A stretch of DNA of 64,000 nucleotides from the NCBI GenBank assembly GCA_009901575.1, contig WXYP01000002.1, positions 558,001 to 622,000 on the forward strand, in the 5' to 3' direction. Source of the DNA: Flavobacteriaceae bacterium R38 (GTDB lineage: Bacteria > Bacteroidota > Bacteroidia > Flavobacteriales > Flavobacteriaceae). The position numbers and the translations under genes were made by a program. The notes under the pieces are model-generated. The model was not told the origin of the DNA and did not search any database. It worked only from the letters and a program-made list of their open reading frames with translations. Positions within the stretch are counted from its first letter, which is position 1, and every line of letters begins with the position of its first letter. Shown here piece by piece: positions 27,056 to 35,359 of this stretch.

Positions 27056-28795
27056 ATGAAATTAAATATATATACAATTACTGTTTTATCATTTTTATTT
27101 TTTGCTCCGCTATTTGTTACAGGGCAAAGTTCAAATGATATTTTTAGAGCTGCAGGAACACCTCATAACCCAAAAGTAAGTATCGCTTTTAACAAATATT
27201 ATACTGCTGAAGGTCTCGCAGCATTAAGTAAAAAAATTGCAGATGCACATCCTAATCTTGTAAAAAGAAAATCTATTGGGAAATCCACTAAGGGAAGAGA
27301 TATCTGGATGATGGCTATTACAGATTATTCTGTTGGGGATCCGGACAGAAAGCCTGCCTTTTATGTAGATGGAAATATCCATTCTAACGAAATACAGGGA
27401 GGGGAAATATGTACATACACTGCCTGGTATTTAACGGAAGGATTTAAAGATATTGATTACATCAAGGAGATGCTTAGAGATCGAATCTTTTATATTGTTC
27501 CTACCATTAATCCGGATGCACGTAACGATTATATGAAAGAAGCCAATACACCTCATAGTCCGCGTGCCGGTTTAATTGCTTTAGATGATGATAGTGACGG
27601 GCTTTTTGATGAAGATGGTTATGATGATTTAGATGGAGATGGTTCTATTACGCAAATGAGAAGAAAGAGTCCGAACGGAAATTTTATTATTGATCCGCAA
27701 GATCCAAGGAGAATGATACAAATTAGTCCTGACGATATTGTAACTGCTCAGCGTTATGAGTTTTTAGGTAACGAAGGAATAGATAACGACGGAGATGGAA
27801 GAATAAATGAAGATGTATACGGATATTATGATCCGAATAGAGATTGGGGATGGAAATGGCAACCAGATTATATACAAAGAGGGGCTTACAAATACCCTTT
27901 TTCTGCCCCGGAAACCCGAGCAGTAGCAGATTTTATATTAAAACATCCAAATATTGCGGGAGCTCAAAGTTACCACAATTCCGGAGGGATGATTTTAAGA
28001 GGTCCGGGAGCACAAGAAGATGTTTCTACATATAACAGGGCAGATATACGAATATATGATGCTATTGGGAAAAAAGGAGCAGAATTATTACCGGGTTATC
28101 GTTATTTAACTGTATATAAAGATTTATATTCTGTTTTTGGCGGAGAATTAGATTGGTTTTATGGAGGAAGAGGAATTTATACTTTTTCTAACGAGATATT
28201 CACAAGTTATGCCTATTACAAGAAAAATAATGGCGGACAAGATGAACGTTATAAAGCTGCAAAAGATTTATTATTGGGAGATGCTTTTACAAAGTGGAAA
28301 TCTTTTAACCATCCTACTTTTGGAGAGATTGAAATAGGAGGTTTTAAAAAGAATTTTGGCAGAGCAACTCCGGGGTTTTTATTAGAAGAAGAGTGTCATA
28401 GAAATATGGTGTTTACTTTTTATCACGCCTTTCACATGCCGCACCTTTCTATAGACGCGATAACTGAAAAATCGTTAGGTGGCGGATTAAAAGAGATTAC
28501 AGCTACGATTAAAAACGATCGTTTAATCCCAACTCATGCCAGTCAGGATTTAAAATATAAAATTGAAAGACCTGATTTTGTATCTATTTCCGGAGGAAAA
28601 GTAATGGCCGGAATGATTGTTAATAACGATGATTTTAATGTAACTACTGAACAAAAGACAAATCCGGAAAAAATTAAAGTAGAAAATATTCCGGGAAATA
28701 GTGTGATCAAAGTACGTTGGATTGTTAAAGGCGGTAGTAAATATAAAGTTACTGTAGACAGTGCCAAAGGAGGTTATATCACAAAATCATTATAA
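27056..28795 (+). CDS. M14-family zinc carboxypeptidase, exported
   Basis: A 579-residue protein with signal peptide (ending LFVTGQ). Zinc ligands are intact: HSNE in DGNIHSNEIQGGE and the later His in AQSYHNSGG; NPDAR supplies the substrate-binding Arg and LLEEECHRN a candidate catalytic Glu. It should release C-terminal residues or cleave similar peptide bonds outside the cytoplasm. Two Asp-rich inserts (DDDSDGLFDEDGYDDLDGDG and DNDGDGRINEDV) resemble EF-hand/dockerin calcium loops. A C-terminal ~100-residue beta domain follows the catalytic part. It lies 10 bp downstream of its degenerate paralogue and is followed by a strong terminator. Confidence 0.92.
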   Translation: MKLNIYTITVLSFLFFAPLFVTGQSSNDIFRAAGTPHNPKVSIAFNKYYTAEGLAALSKKIADAHPNLVKRKSIGKSTKGRDIWMMAITDYSVGDPDRKPAFYVDGNIHSNEIQGGEICTYTAWYLTEGFKDIDYIKEMLRDRIFYIVPTINPDARNDYMKEANTPHSPRAGLIALDDDSDGLFDEDGYDDLDGDGSITQMRRKSPNGNFIIDPQDPRRMIQISPDDIVTAQRYEFLGNEGIDNDGDGRINEDVYGYYDPNRDWGWKWQPDYIQRGAYKYPFSAPETRAVADFILKHPNIAGAQSYHNSGGMILRGPGAQEDVSTYNRADIRIYDAIGKKGAELLPGYRYLTVYKDLYSVFGGELDWFYGGRGIYTFSNEIFTSYAYYKKNNGGQDERYKAAKDLLLGDAFTKWKSFNHPTFGEIEIGGFKKNFGRATPGFLLEEECHRNMVFTFYHAFHMPHLSIDAITEKSLGGGLKEITATIKNDRLIPTHASQDLKYKIERPDFVSISGGKVMAGMIVNNDDFNVTTEQKTNPEKIKVENIPGNSVIKVRWIVKGGSKYKVTVDSAKGGYITKSL

Positions 28796-28835
28796 CCAAG
28801 CTTGGATTAATTCTTAGATCTTATTTATATAAAAT

Positions 28836-28867
28836 AAAAAACCACCATTTCTCAATGGTGGTTTTTT
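28836..28867. terminator. Bidirectional intrinsic terminator
   Basis: AAAAAACCACCATT pairs with AATGGTGGTTTTTT (14 bp) around TCTC, with A/T runs on both sides. It separates the M14 pair from the convergent OsmC-like gene and can serve both. Confidence 0.92.
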
Positions 28868-28884
28868 AATGAAATTATAAGCTG

Positions 28885-29283
28885 TTAAACGAGTTTGGCA
28901 TTAAAGGCAATTCCATTTTTCATAGTATTTACAGAAATACATCCCTGTTCTGCTATCGTAAGTAGTTTTTCAAACTCTTCAGGATGGCTGCATGTTTCAT
29001 ACGAAACGTCTAAAGTAACATCAGTAAAACGCTTAGGTAATTCTTCTCCTATGCTTCCATTAACTTCAATTTTTAATCCGTTTATTTCTATTTCCCTGGA
29101 TTGAGCAGCAGCAAATAATGTACTTGCAAAACAACCACCAATACCCGTTAGCATATATTGTCCGCCCATTAATCCTGTTCCTCCTCCCCCTTTTTCAACC
29201 GGCCTGTCTACTGTTATTGTAAATTCGCCATTTTGTAGTTGAACTGCTGTCGCTGAGCTTTGTTTTAATACGATCTTAACCAT
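28885..29283 (-). CDS. OsmC/Ohr-family protein
   Basis: From the ATG at 29283, a 132-residue protein of the OsmC fold. LTGIGGCFASTLF holds the first reactive Cys and GCISVNTMKNGI the second; VDRPVEKGGGGTGLMGG is the Gly-rich loop. OsmC-type proteins reduce organic hydroperoxides with the Cys pair; this one is of the short YhfA-like type, whose substrate is less sure. The frame reaches 29346 but MVKIVLKQ is the normal family start. Monocistronic, sharing a terminator with the M14 genes. Confidence 0.87.
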   Translation of the reverse strand: MVKIVLKQSSATAVQLQNGEFTITVDRPVEKGGGGTGLMGGQYMLTGIGGCFASTLFAAAQSREIEINGLKIEVNGSIGEELPKRFTDVTLDVSYETCSHPEEFEKLLTIAEQGCISVNTMKNGIAFNAKLV

Positions 29284-29443
29284 TGCAATTTTAATTAAAT
29301 TATATCTACCGAAGGTAGTATTTTTTTGTCCAACTTCGTTAGACACTATTATTCAATATTGTGATATTTCTTTTATTGTTTCGAAAAAAGGAAAATAATA
29401 GACTGTTTAGTTTTTACTCATTTAAAAACACAGGCTTTATTCT

Positions 29444-29451
29444 TAACTTTG
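29444..29451 (+). promoter_or_regulatory. Candidate -7 box for the small membrane-protein pair
   Basis: TAACTTTG matches TAnnTTTG about 66 nt before the ATG at 29517. A Shine-Dalgarno-like AAAGGAGGT follows at 29468-29476, unusual for this phylum, but directly precedes a 7-codon frame rather than the annotated gene. Confidence 0.32.
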
Positions 29452-29516
29452 GTTATATTAGATATATAAAGGAGGTATGGTTACCTTGGTAATTATATAA
29501 ATATGTTGGTATTAAA

Positions 29517-29708
29517 ATGATGAAGAACTACAAATTATTACAAATAATAGCTTTAACAATATTCTTTATTGGAGCAATATTAGCCGTATATGGAAGAGAA
29601 AGCAATAATGGAGAATTTGGAAAAACTGCATTTTATGGCAATGTGATTTTAACAGTTGGTTTACTTTCAATTGCTGTGTTTTACTATTTAAAAAGGAAAA
29701 ATAAATGA
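29517..29708 (+). CDS. Small two-pass membrane protein
   Basis: A 63-residue protein with two hydrophobic segments (LLQIIALTIFFIGAILAVY and VILTVGLLSIAVFYYL) joined by a short hydrophilic loop, and a basic C-terminal tail. I recognise no function. Its stop overlaps the next start by 4 bp, so the two membrane proteins are probably made together. It is the first gene of a 10-kb plus-strand region with cassette-like spacing. Confidence 0.6.
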   Translation: MMKNYKLLQIIALTIFFIGAILAVYGRESNNGEFGKTAFYGNVILTVGLLSIAVFYYLKRKNK

Positions 29709-30148
29709 ATTTCAAGTTATATTTTCATTATATAAGTTATCTACAATATCCTCTAATGTTGATTGCGCTATTTTATTCGTTTAGACCAATCTTATTTGAT
29801 TCTGAACTTGATTTAAAAAATGTGAATTCAATGTTAGTTTTCGCTGGATTAGCTGTTAGCTTTTCTACATTACAAGATACTTCAAGAACACAAAATAAAA
29901 TTTCAAGACGAATTTGGGAGAGTCCCAAAAAAGGGAGAATATTTTTAGCATACCTTGGAATATTAAACTTGTTTTTGATTGTTTATGGTGTATATGGCTT
30001 TTTAAGTAATAAAGAAGACGGAATCTTAACTGAAATTTCATTTGGAATTATAGTACTTGGAATTGGAATGATTGGAATGTTAAAAAGTGGAATTGAAAAA
30101 TTTGAAAAACACCGAAAGGATAAAAATACTAATGTCAATAACATATAA
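29705..30148 (+). CDS. Membrane protein of unknown function
   Basis: A 147-residue protein with about four hydrophobic segments, the middle pair separated by a polar stretch (SFSTLQDTSRTQNKISRR). The sequence resembles hypothetical membrane proteins often found in accessory regions of flavobacterial genomes, but no biochemical role is known to me. Coupled to the previous gene by a 4-bp overlap. The 163 bp after it is non-coding and ends with a GTTGTGCG box 27 nt before the next gene. Confidence 0.6.
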   Translation: MNFKLYFHYISYLQYPLMLIALFYSFRPILFDSELDLKNVNSMLVFAGLAVSFSTLQDTSRTQNKISRRIWESPKKGRIFLAYLGILNLFLIVYGVYGFLSNKEDGILTEISFGIIVLGIGMIGMLKSGIEKFEKHRKDKNTNVNNI

Positions 30149-30311
30149 AATTAATTGCTTGGTTACAGCCTACTAACGAAAATCTTCAAGGACTTTCTAT
30201 CTGTATCCATGCTGAATTGCTAAAACCCGTGCCAAACCGAAAATAATTGTTAATTTAACCCATAACTGACGGTTACACGAGACTGTTGTGCGTAATTGAA
30301 GACAAACGATA
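30149..30311. other. Non-coding spacer resembling an integron-type attC site
   Basis: No ORF. The spacer begins with AT-rich sequence after the stop, contains CCTACTAACGAAAATC, and ends ACGAGACTGTTGTGCGTAATT 20 nt before the next ATG. Spacers of this kind recur in flavobacterial genomes as far as I recall, between single-gene units. I did not find a full inverted repeat by eye, so the attC comparison is tentative. Confidence 0.35.
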
Positions 30312-31292
30312 ATGAAAATACCATTTAAGCTATTATTCTTACTTTTCTTGACCATTTTTAGTACGAAATCTTTTTGTCAGAAAATGGTTGAATATTACGA
30401 ACCCGTAAAGAATGACAGTCTAAAAGTTGGAATAGAAGAAAATGCCTTTTTACCTTATATTCAAAAAGGTTATACTTTAATACTTCCTGAGAATAAGGAA
30501 ATAAAAGGCGTGCTCATTTTTCTCGAAGATTCAAAGTATGACGAAAAGAACAGAAGCTCAAAGCAAATGTATACTCAAGCCATGGAAAAAGACTTTGCAG
30601 TACTATCTGTTTCTACCGAAATCCCTCTCGACTTTTATTTTTCTAAATCATCTATGCTTTCTACGCATAAACTAATTCGAGAAGTCTTTAATAAATATAA
30701 TTTACCAAATGACAACATTTTCTTTTTAGGAACAAGTTTAGTTGGACATAGAGCCATGCGATATATTAAGTTTATGAAAGCGAATGACTTTAAATTCCAA
30801 CCTAAAATAAAAGGAATTGTCGTTTGCAATTTCACAATGGATTTTACAAGAAAATGGTATCAACATAAACGTGATATAAAAATTAACCGAATTGACCTTG
30901 GGGAACCAAAATTTATAAACTATCTATTGGAAACGAACTTAGGAGGAACACCAAAAACCAATCCGGAAAACTATCACAACTTCTCATCGTATAGCTATTC
31001 TGATGAGAAGAATGAAAATGTTAAGATTTACAAAGATTATGCAGTTAGAGCATATATAGAACCAGCAATAAAATATAAGTTAACAAAACAACTAAGAACC
31101 CTATACGAGAATAACTCGACAGATATAGTTGGCTTTTTAGCTGAACTGAATTTAAAAGGAAATGAAAACACCGAATTAATCGTATTGCAGCCTGAAGACA
31201 ATCCATCAACACAAAAGAATACTCAATCAACTTGGGATGCACTAGATAAAGATGAACTTATGGATTGGATTTTAAAACAAACGAAAAAATAA
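30312..31292 (+). CDS. Exported alpha/beta-hydrolase-like protein
   Basis: A 326-residue protein with signal peptide (residues 1-22, ending KSFCQ). The fold can be followed as strand KGVLIFLED, strand FAVLSVSTE, and nucleophile elbow IFFLGTSLVGHRAM (GTSLVG, a GxSxxG form), then KGIVVCNFTMD. A C-terminal catalytic His is not obvious. It may be an esterase-like enzyme or a degenerate relative. The gene is a single unit preceded by a GTTGTGCG box and followed by a palindromic spacer, as expected of a cassette. Confidence 0.62.
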   Translation: MKIPFKLLFLLFLTIFSTKSFCQKMVEYYEPVKNDSLKVGIEENAFLPYIQKGYTLILPENKEIKGVLIFLEDSKYDEKNRSSKQMYTQAMEKDFAVLSVSTEIPLDFYFSKSSMLSTHKLIREVFNKYNLPNDNIFFLGTSLVGHRAMRYIKFMKANDFKFQPKIKGIVVCNFTMDFTRKWYQHKRDIKINRIDLGEPKFINYLLETNLGGTPKTNPENYHNFSSYSYSDEKNENVKIYKDYAVRAYIEPAIKYKLTKQLRTLYENNSTDIVGFLAELNLKGNENTELIVLQPEDNPSTQKNTQSTWDALDKDELMDWILKQTKK

Positions 31293-31368
31293 ACTACATA
31301 CAATAAAGTATATAAAAAATAGTGATTTAAGTGACAACTCAAAATCATAAAATAAAGGTCGGTGCAAC

Positions 31369-31384
31369 CTCGATAATTATCGAG
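31369..31384. repeat. Perfect 16-bp palindrome
   Basis: CTCGATAATTATCGAG reads the same on both strands. It lies 77 bp after the stop of the hydrolase-like gene and 69 bp before the next start. It is not followed by a T-run, so it is not a simple terminator. It could be a regulator site or the apex of a larger fold. Confidence 0.6.
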
Positions 31385-31452
31385 AGAAAGATTTGTGAAT
31401 AAAAATCCACTCCTACTCCTACATGAAATCGTTAGCAAACATTTTGACAACA

Positions 31453-32376
31453 ATGAATAAATTTTTATCAATTTTTTTAATCATTGCAACATTTTTTAGT
31501 TGTACAAATAATTCAGTTTCATATTTCGATCAGGAACCTCCTTCTACAATTCCCAAACTATTTGCACCCTCAATTGTTAATACAGACGATATCGAACTTA
31601 ATGTAGTTTTTAATGATGATCATACCGAAATGTTCTTTTCAAGAATTGTAAACAACAGCTTTGTGATTCATCATTCTGAATTGATCGATGGCAAATGGTC
31701 TGACATTAAACCCATTAAAATGTATGACGATAATGTCCTGGTTTCAGTGGCTTGTGATCCCACAATTACCAAAGACGGGAAGACAATGTACTTTCTTGGC
31801 GTAGATCCTGAACTTTACAATAATAATATTACCCGGGAAGAACTTTATACAATACCTCCAGACATTTATAAGAGTAAAAAAGTGAATGGAAATTGGGGAT
31901 TAGCCACTAAAGTGAATTTCTCTGTTTCCACAGAATATTTTGAAACCTATCCTGTTGTTACAGCAGATGGAAGCTTATATTTTCGTTCAAATAGACCAAG
32001 TGATGAAGGAGGAATGAATACATATCGTGCACAGTATTTAGGTAATGAAAAATTTGAAACACCTGTTATCATAAACACTAAGTCAGAGAAAAAAGAACTC
32101 ATAACTTATATTTCATCAAATGAACAGTATGCTATAACTAATGGACAAGGTAAATTTCAAATAACATTTAATGATCATGGTGAATGGACAAAACCAAAAG
32201 AGATACCAATAGAATATGAAAGTAACTGGCGCTATTATTGTCCGTATATGACTTCTGACGGAAAATATTTTATCTTTTCCAGAAGGTATAATAACCCTGA
32301 AAAAAAAGGATGGGCAGGTGTTGAAAAAGGGGAAGTTTATTGGGTAAACGCCGATGTACTTTTTGATGCAAAATAA
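31453..32376 (+). CDS. PD40/TolB-like propeller lipoprotein
   Basis: From the ATG at 31453, a 307-residue lipoprotein (MNKFLSIFLIIATFFSC lipobox). The mature part contains PD40-type blades: VVFNDDHTEMFFSR, TITKDGKTMYFLG, VVTADGSLYFRSNRPSDEGG and YMTSDGKYFIFSRR. Such propellers usually bind partners or ligands at the cell surface. The frame extends to 31423, but the extra ten residues are encoded by a GTTAGCA box region. The next gene follows 80 bp later and may be co-transcribed. Confidence 0.78.
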   Translation: MNKFLSIFLIIATFFSCTNNSVSYFDQEPPSTIPKLFAPSIVNTDDIELNVVFNDDHTEMFFSRIVNNSFVIHHSELIDGKWSDIKPIKMYDDNVLVSVACDPTITKDGKTMYFLGVDPELYNNNITREELYTIPPDIYKSKKVNGNWGLATKVNFSVSTEYFETYPVVTADGSLYFRSNRPSDEGGMNTYRAQYLGNEKFETPVIINTKSEKKELITYISSNEQYAITNGQGKFQITFNDHGEWTKPKEIPIEYESNWRYYCPYMTSDGKYFIFSRRYNNPEKKGWAGVEKGEVYWVNADVLFDAK

Positions 32377-32455
32377 AAAATCCATGATTATGATGTACTC
32401 CTATCAAGATATGCATCATACACAAAATATTCTAGCTAACCTGAGAAAAATAAAT

Positions 32456-33592
32456 ATGGCACGAGTCTTCAAATTATTATTGTTTCTTATTTTTTTGTCT
32501 TGCCAGACACCCGATTCAGAGAAGAATGTAAAAGTACCTACTCAACAAATAGTTATTGGAGAAAGTATTTCCATTTTTTCAGAAGCCTTAGATGAAGACA
32601 GAGATCTATTAATAACTCTTCCTAAGAATTACCAACGAAATACTCATAGTTATCCGGTAATCATTGTTTTGGATGCCGAGTATTTATTTGAACTGACAAA
32701 TTCAATTGTAAAAATAAAAGTTTCCAGAAATGAAATGCCGGAGAGCATTGTAGTTGGTATTCCAAATAGTCTCAATAAGCGCTATGATATGGCTATGAAA
32801 TTGAGTTATCCGGATGGAAGAACATTTTTTGGAAACGCCGATGGAAAAAAAATAAAAGATTACCTGACATTCTTTGATCAAGAGCTTTTTCCTTTCCTTC
32901 AGAAGAATTATAGAGTAAACAATCATAAGTCCATCATAGGAATGTCGCCAACTTTTGGGCCTGTCCTGGAGGCCTTTTGGGCGAAACCCAATATGTTTGA
33001 TGGATATATTGTTTTAGCAGCAGAACTTGCGATAACAACAACTTCTGGTCAGACTGTACAAGAAAGAGTTTTACAAGCGATTCAAGATAAAAAACGTTCT
33101 AAAAGTGCAATATACATTGGTAAAGCAGGTGATGATTTAAAACGAAGACCAAAAGAAGAAGCTTTAGCTTATGTCGAATTGAATCAAAAACTAGAAAATA
33201 CTGCTAATCCTAATATCAATTATAAAATTGAAATCCTTGAAAACGAAAATCATTACGGAATGTCAATTTCCGGGATAGAACACGGATTGGAAACTATTTA
33301 TCCGTTCACTACATGGAATATTCCATATAGAGAGTTTTGGAATTCTGAAAACCCTGCAGATGAAATAGAAAAGTTTTATAATAATCTTTCTGATCAATAT
33401 GGGTTTGAAATTTTACCTCTGGAAGATTCCTTTTATGCAGCACAAAATTTATTAGGAACTGCGAGAAGACTGGAAAGACAAGGAAGAACAAAGGAATTAG
33501 AAGATTTAATACAGCTGGCCTTGAAATATTACCCCAATTCGGTAGAACTAAATAAGTATTCTGAGAAAGTTAAAAATCAGTTACAACAATAA
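32456..33592 (+). CDS. Esterase D-like lipoprotein with altered nucleophile elbow
   Basis: From the ATG at 32456, a 378-residue lipoprotein (FKLLLFLIFLSC). It resembles the esterase D/IroE group (PF00756): RDLLITLPKNYQ, YPVIIVLDAEYLF, ESIVVGIPN and the elbow SIIGMSPTFGPV. The elbow is GMSPT rather than GxSxG, keeping the Ser. A candidate His is in ENENHYGMS. A TPR-like helical tail of about 60 residues follows. Substrates of relatives are siderophore or acyl esters. The frame runs upstream to 32354, overlapping the propeller gene, but only the lipoprotein start makes sense. Confidence 0.76.
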   Translation: MARVFKLLLFLIFLSCQTPDSEKNVKVPTQQIVIGESISIFSEALDEDRDLLITLPKNYQRNTHSYPVIIVLDAEYLFELTNSIVKIKVSRNEMPESIVVGIPNSLNKRYDMAMKLSYPDGRTFFGNADGKKIKDYLTFFDQELFPFLQKNYRVNNHKSIIGMSPTFGPVLEAFWAKPNMFDGYIVLAAELAITTTSGQTVQERVLQAIQDKKRSKSAIYIGKAGDDLKRRPKEEALAYVELNQKLENTANPNINYKIEILENENHYGMSISGIEHGLETIYPFTTWNIPYREFWNSENPADEIEKFYNNLSDQYGFEILPLEDSFYAAQNLLGTARRLERQGRTKELEDLIQLALKYYPNSVELNKYSEKVKNQLQQ

Positions 33593-33719
33593 CTTTAACT
33601 GATAGGTAGTTGCCTGAAAACCAGATTTTTTCTACTTTTATTATAAACAAACCCAACAGGCAAAACTCGTTATAGCAGTTTGTCAATGTCTTTAGCAATA
33701 AGTAGAAAACAACCAAAGC
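33593..33719. other. Non-coding spacer with imperfect palindrome
   Basis: TTGCCTG (33610-33616) is the reverse complement of CAGGCAA (33657-33663), giving a stem with a 40-nt interior. It is followed by CTCGTTATAGCA (GTTATAGCA at 33669-33677) 43 nt before the next start. The arrangement resembles the spacers before other genes of this region. Confidence 0.4.
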
Positions 33720-34529
33720 ATGAAAAAAACATTGGTAGTAGTATTGGTGCTTAACTTTATTTTAGTGTTGAAGTTAAGTGCACAAACAGAAGTTGAGTTA
33801 ATCAATAAAACCCTTCAAAATTATATTGATGGCACAGCAAACGGGGAACCGGAAAAATTAAAAAGTGCGTTTCAATCAGACTTTAATTTATTTTTAATCG
33901 ACAATGATACATTAAGAATAATTGATGGAAAAGGCTATATCGATAGAGTCGAAAAAGGAAAAAAGTATAATCGGATTGGAAAAGTAGTCACTATTGATTA
34001 TGAAAATGATGCTGCCATAGCAAAGATTGAAGTTTATTTTCCTGATAGGAAAAGAGTTGCTACAGATTATCTCTTACTTTTAAAAACTGAAGACAAATGG
34101 AAAATATTACACAAGATTATTAATCTTAAAATTCTTAATGAGAATCAGAATAAAAAAGTTGATACTCAAAATGAAATTAATCTCATTAACAAAACCCTTC
34201 TTCATTATATCGAGGGCACAGCAAATGGAGAACCCGATAGGTTGAAAAAAGCTTTCCATAAAGATTTTAATTTATATTATATAAAAAATGACTCTTTAAG
34301 CATCATAAACGGTGAAAGGTATATAGGCAACTTCAAACCAGGTAAAAAGAATAACCGAATCGGTAAAGTACTCGCTGTCGATTATGAAGGAGATGCTGCC
34401 ACTGCCAAAATAGAAGTACTAATGCCAGATAGAAATAGAATAGCTATTGATTATATGTTGCTTTTAAAGATTAAAGGAGAATGGAGAATAATCCATAAAT
34501 CTTTTACTTCTAAAAATTATGGTGACTAA
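33720..34529 (+). CDS. Exported protein with two tandem NTF2-like domains
   Basis: A 269-residue protein with signal peptide (ending VLKLSAQ) and two near-identical domains (about 22-135 and 150-265). Both start LINKTLxxYIxGTANGEP, pass through FNL and RIGKV, and end DYxLLLK then WxIxHK. They resemble PF12893 (putative lumazine-binding) within the NTF2/SnoaL fold. The fold binds small hydrophobic ligands or acts as isomerase/hydrolase; no function is assigned. The strong similarity of the halves shows an internal duplication. Single gene with palindromic spacers on both sides. Confidence 0.8.
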   Translation: MKKTLVVVLVLNFILVLKLSAQTEVELINKTLQNYIDGTANGEPEKLKSAFQSDFNLFLIDNDTLRIIDGKGYIDRVEKGKKYNRIGKVVTIDYENDAAIAKIEVYFPDRKRVATDYLLLLKTEDKWKILHKIINLKILNENQNKKVDTQNEINLINKTLLHYIEGTANGEPDRLKKAFHKDFNLYYIKNDSLSIINGERYIGNFKPGKKNNRIGKVLAVDYEGDAATAKIEVLMPDRNRIAIDYMLLLKIKGEWRIIHKSFTSKNYGD

Positions 34530-34574
34530 CAATATTCCAATTACAATTTAATAAAACTTATTACTAATAAAATT

Positions 34575-34654
34575 GATAGTGAATTGTGTTAATTTCCATA
34601 ATCGGAATTGCTAGCAATATCTGGCTATGCTCGTTGTCATTACAATTCACTATC
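34575..34654. repeat. 80-bp imperfect palindrome with perfect 13-bp ends
   Basis: GATAGTGAATTGT (34575-34587) is exactly repeated in inverse orientation as ACAATTCACTATC (34642-34654). Inside, nearly concentric, are CATA (34597-34600) with TATG (34626-34629) and the perfect 12-bp palindrome ATTGCTAGCAAT (34607-34618). The whole can fold into a long bulged hairpin. There is no T-run. A CGTTGTCA box lies in the right arm. Size and structure recall an integron attC site or a miniature REP/MITE-like element; no target duplication was seen. Confidence 0.72.
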
Positions 34655-34752
34655 TTTCGATTACAGTGGAAAATCTAAATCAATTTCCTCTAAAGAAGAA
34701 TCATCATGATCACTAATAGTAACAAACAACTTAGACCAATTAAAAAACTTAG

Positions 34753-35325
34753 ATGAAAGAAGGTTTAATAAAAGACACTTACGAGCTAATAATAAAGGAA
34801 ATACAGACAATTATAACTATTTCTTACCTCGTTGCAGTTGGAGTTGGAATGCTATTTAATTATCAGAAATTCTCAGAATTTGAGATCAATATATTTAATT
34901 ATGCAGATGTCTTTGATTTCCTGATTGCACCTTTTTCTGACTTTTATATCTTTCTTTTTGCCACGGCTTCAATTATAGTTATGTTGTTATTAATCAAAAT
35001 AGATACCTTATGGAGAAATAAATGGCCAAAATCTTATTCAATAGCTAGTTTGAGAAATGATAAAAAAGCCTGGTTTAAGACATATAGAATTGTCTTAGCT
35101 TTAATAAGTTTTACCATTTACTTATATGCATCAGCCGATTATTATGGCAAATATGTTAAGAAAAAAATAATAACTCAAAGTGATATTTCAATACGATTAG
35201 AAGATAACGAAATCAAGTCCGGCAAACTAATCGGAAAAACAAAAGAGATCGTTTTTTTACTTAAAAATGATCATGTTTATGCAATACCTATTACTTCTTT
35301 AGTTAAGGAAATAAAGATAAAATGA
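34753..35325 (+). CDS. Membrane protein of unknown function
   Basis: A 190-residue protein with about three membrane segments (IITISYLVAVGVGMLF; FLIAPFSDFYIFLFATASIIVMLLL is part of the second; IVLALISFTIYLYASADYY the third) and a C-terminal soluble domain of about 65 residues rich in beta strand and charged residues (GKLIGKTKEIVFLL, then HVYAIPITSLVKEI). I recognise no family. It follows the 80-bp palindrome by about 100 bp and precedes an AraC-type regulator by 34 bp. Confidence 0.6.
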   Translation: MKEGLIKDTYELIIKEIQTIITISYLVAVGVGMLFNYQKFSEFEINIFNYADVFDFLIAPFSDFYIFLFATASIIVMLLLIKIDTLWRNKWPKSYSIASLRNDKKAWFKTYRIVLALISFTIYLYASADYYGKYVKKKIITQSDISIRLEDNEIKSGKLIGKTKEIVFLLKNDHVYAIPITSLVKEIKIK

Positions 35326-35359
35326 TGTTTATCCAACAGCTATATAAGGTTTTCAAAAA

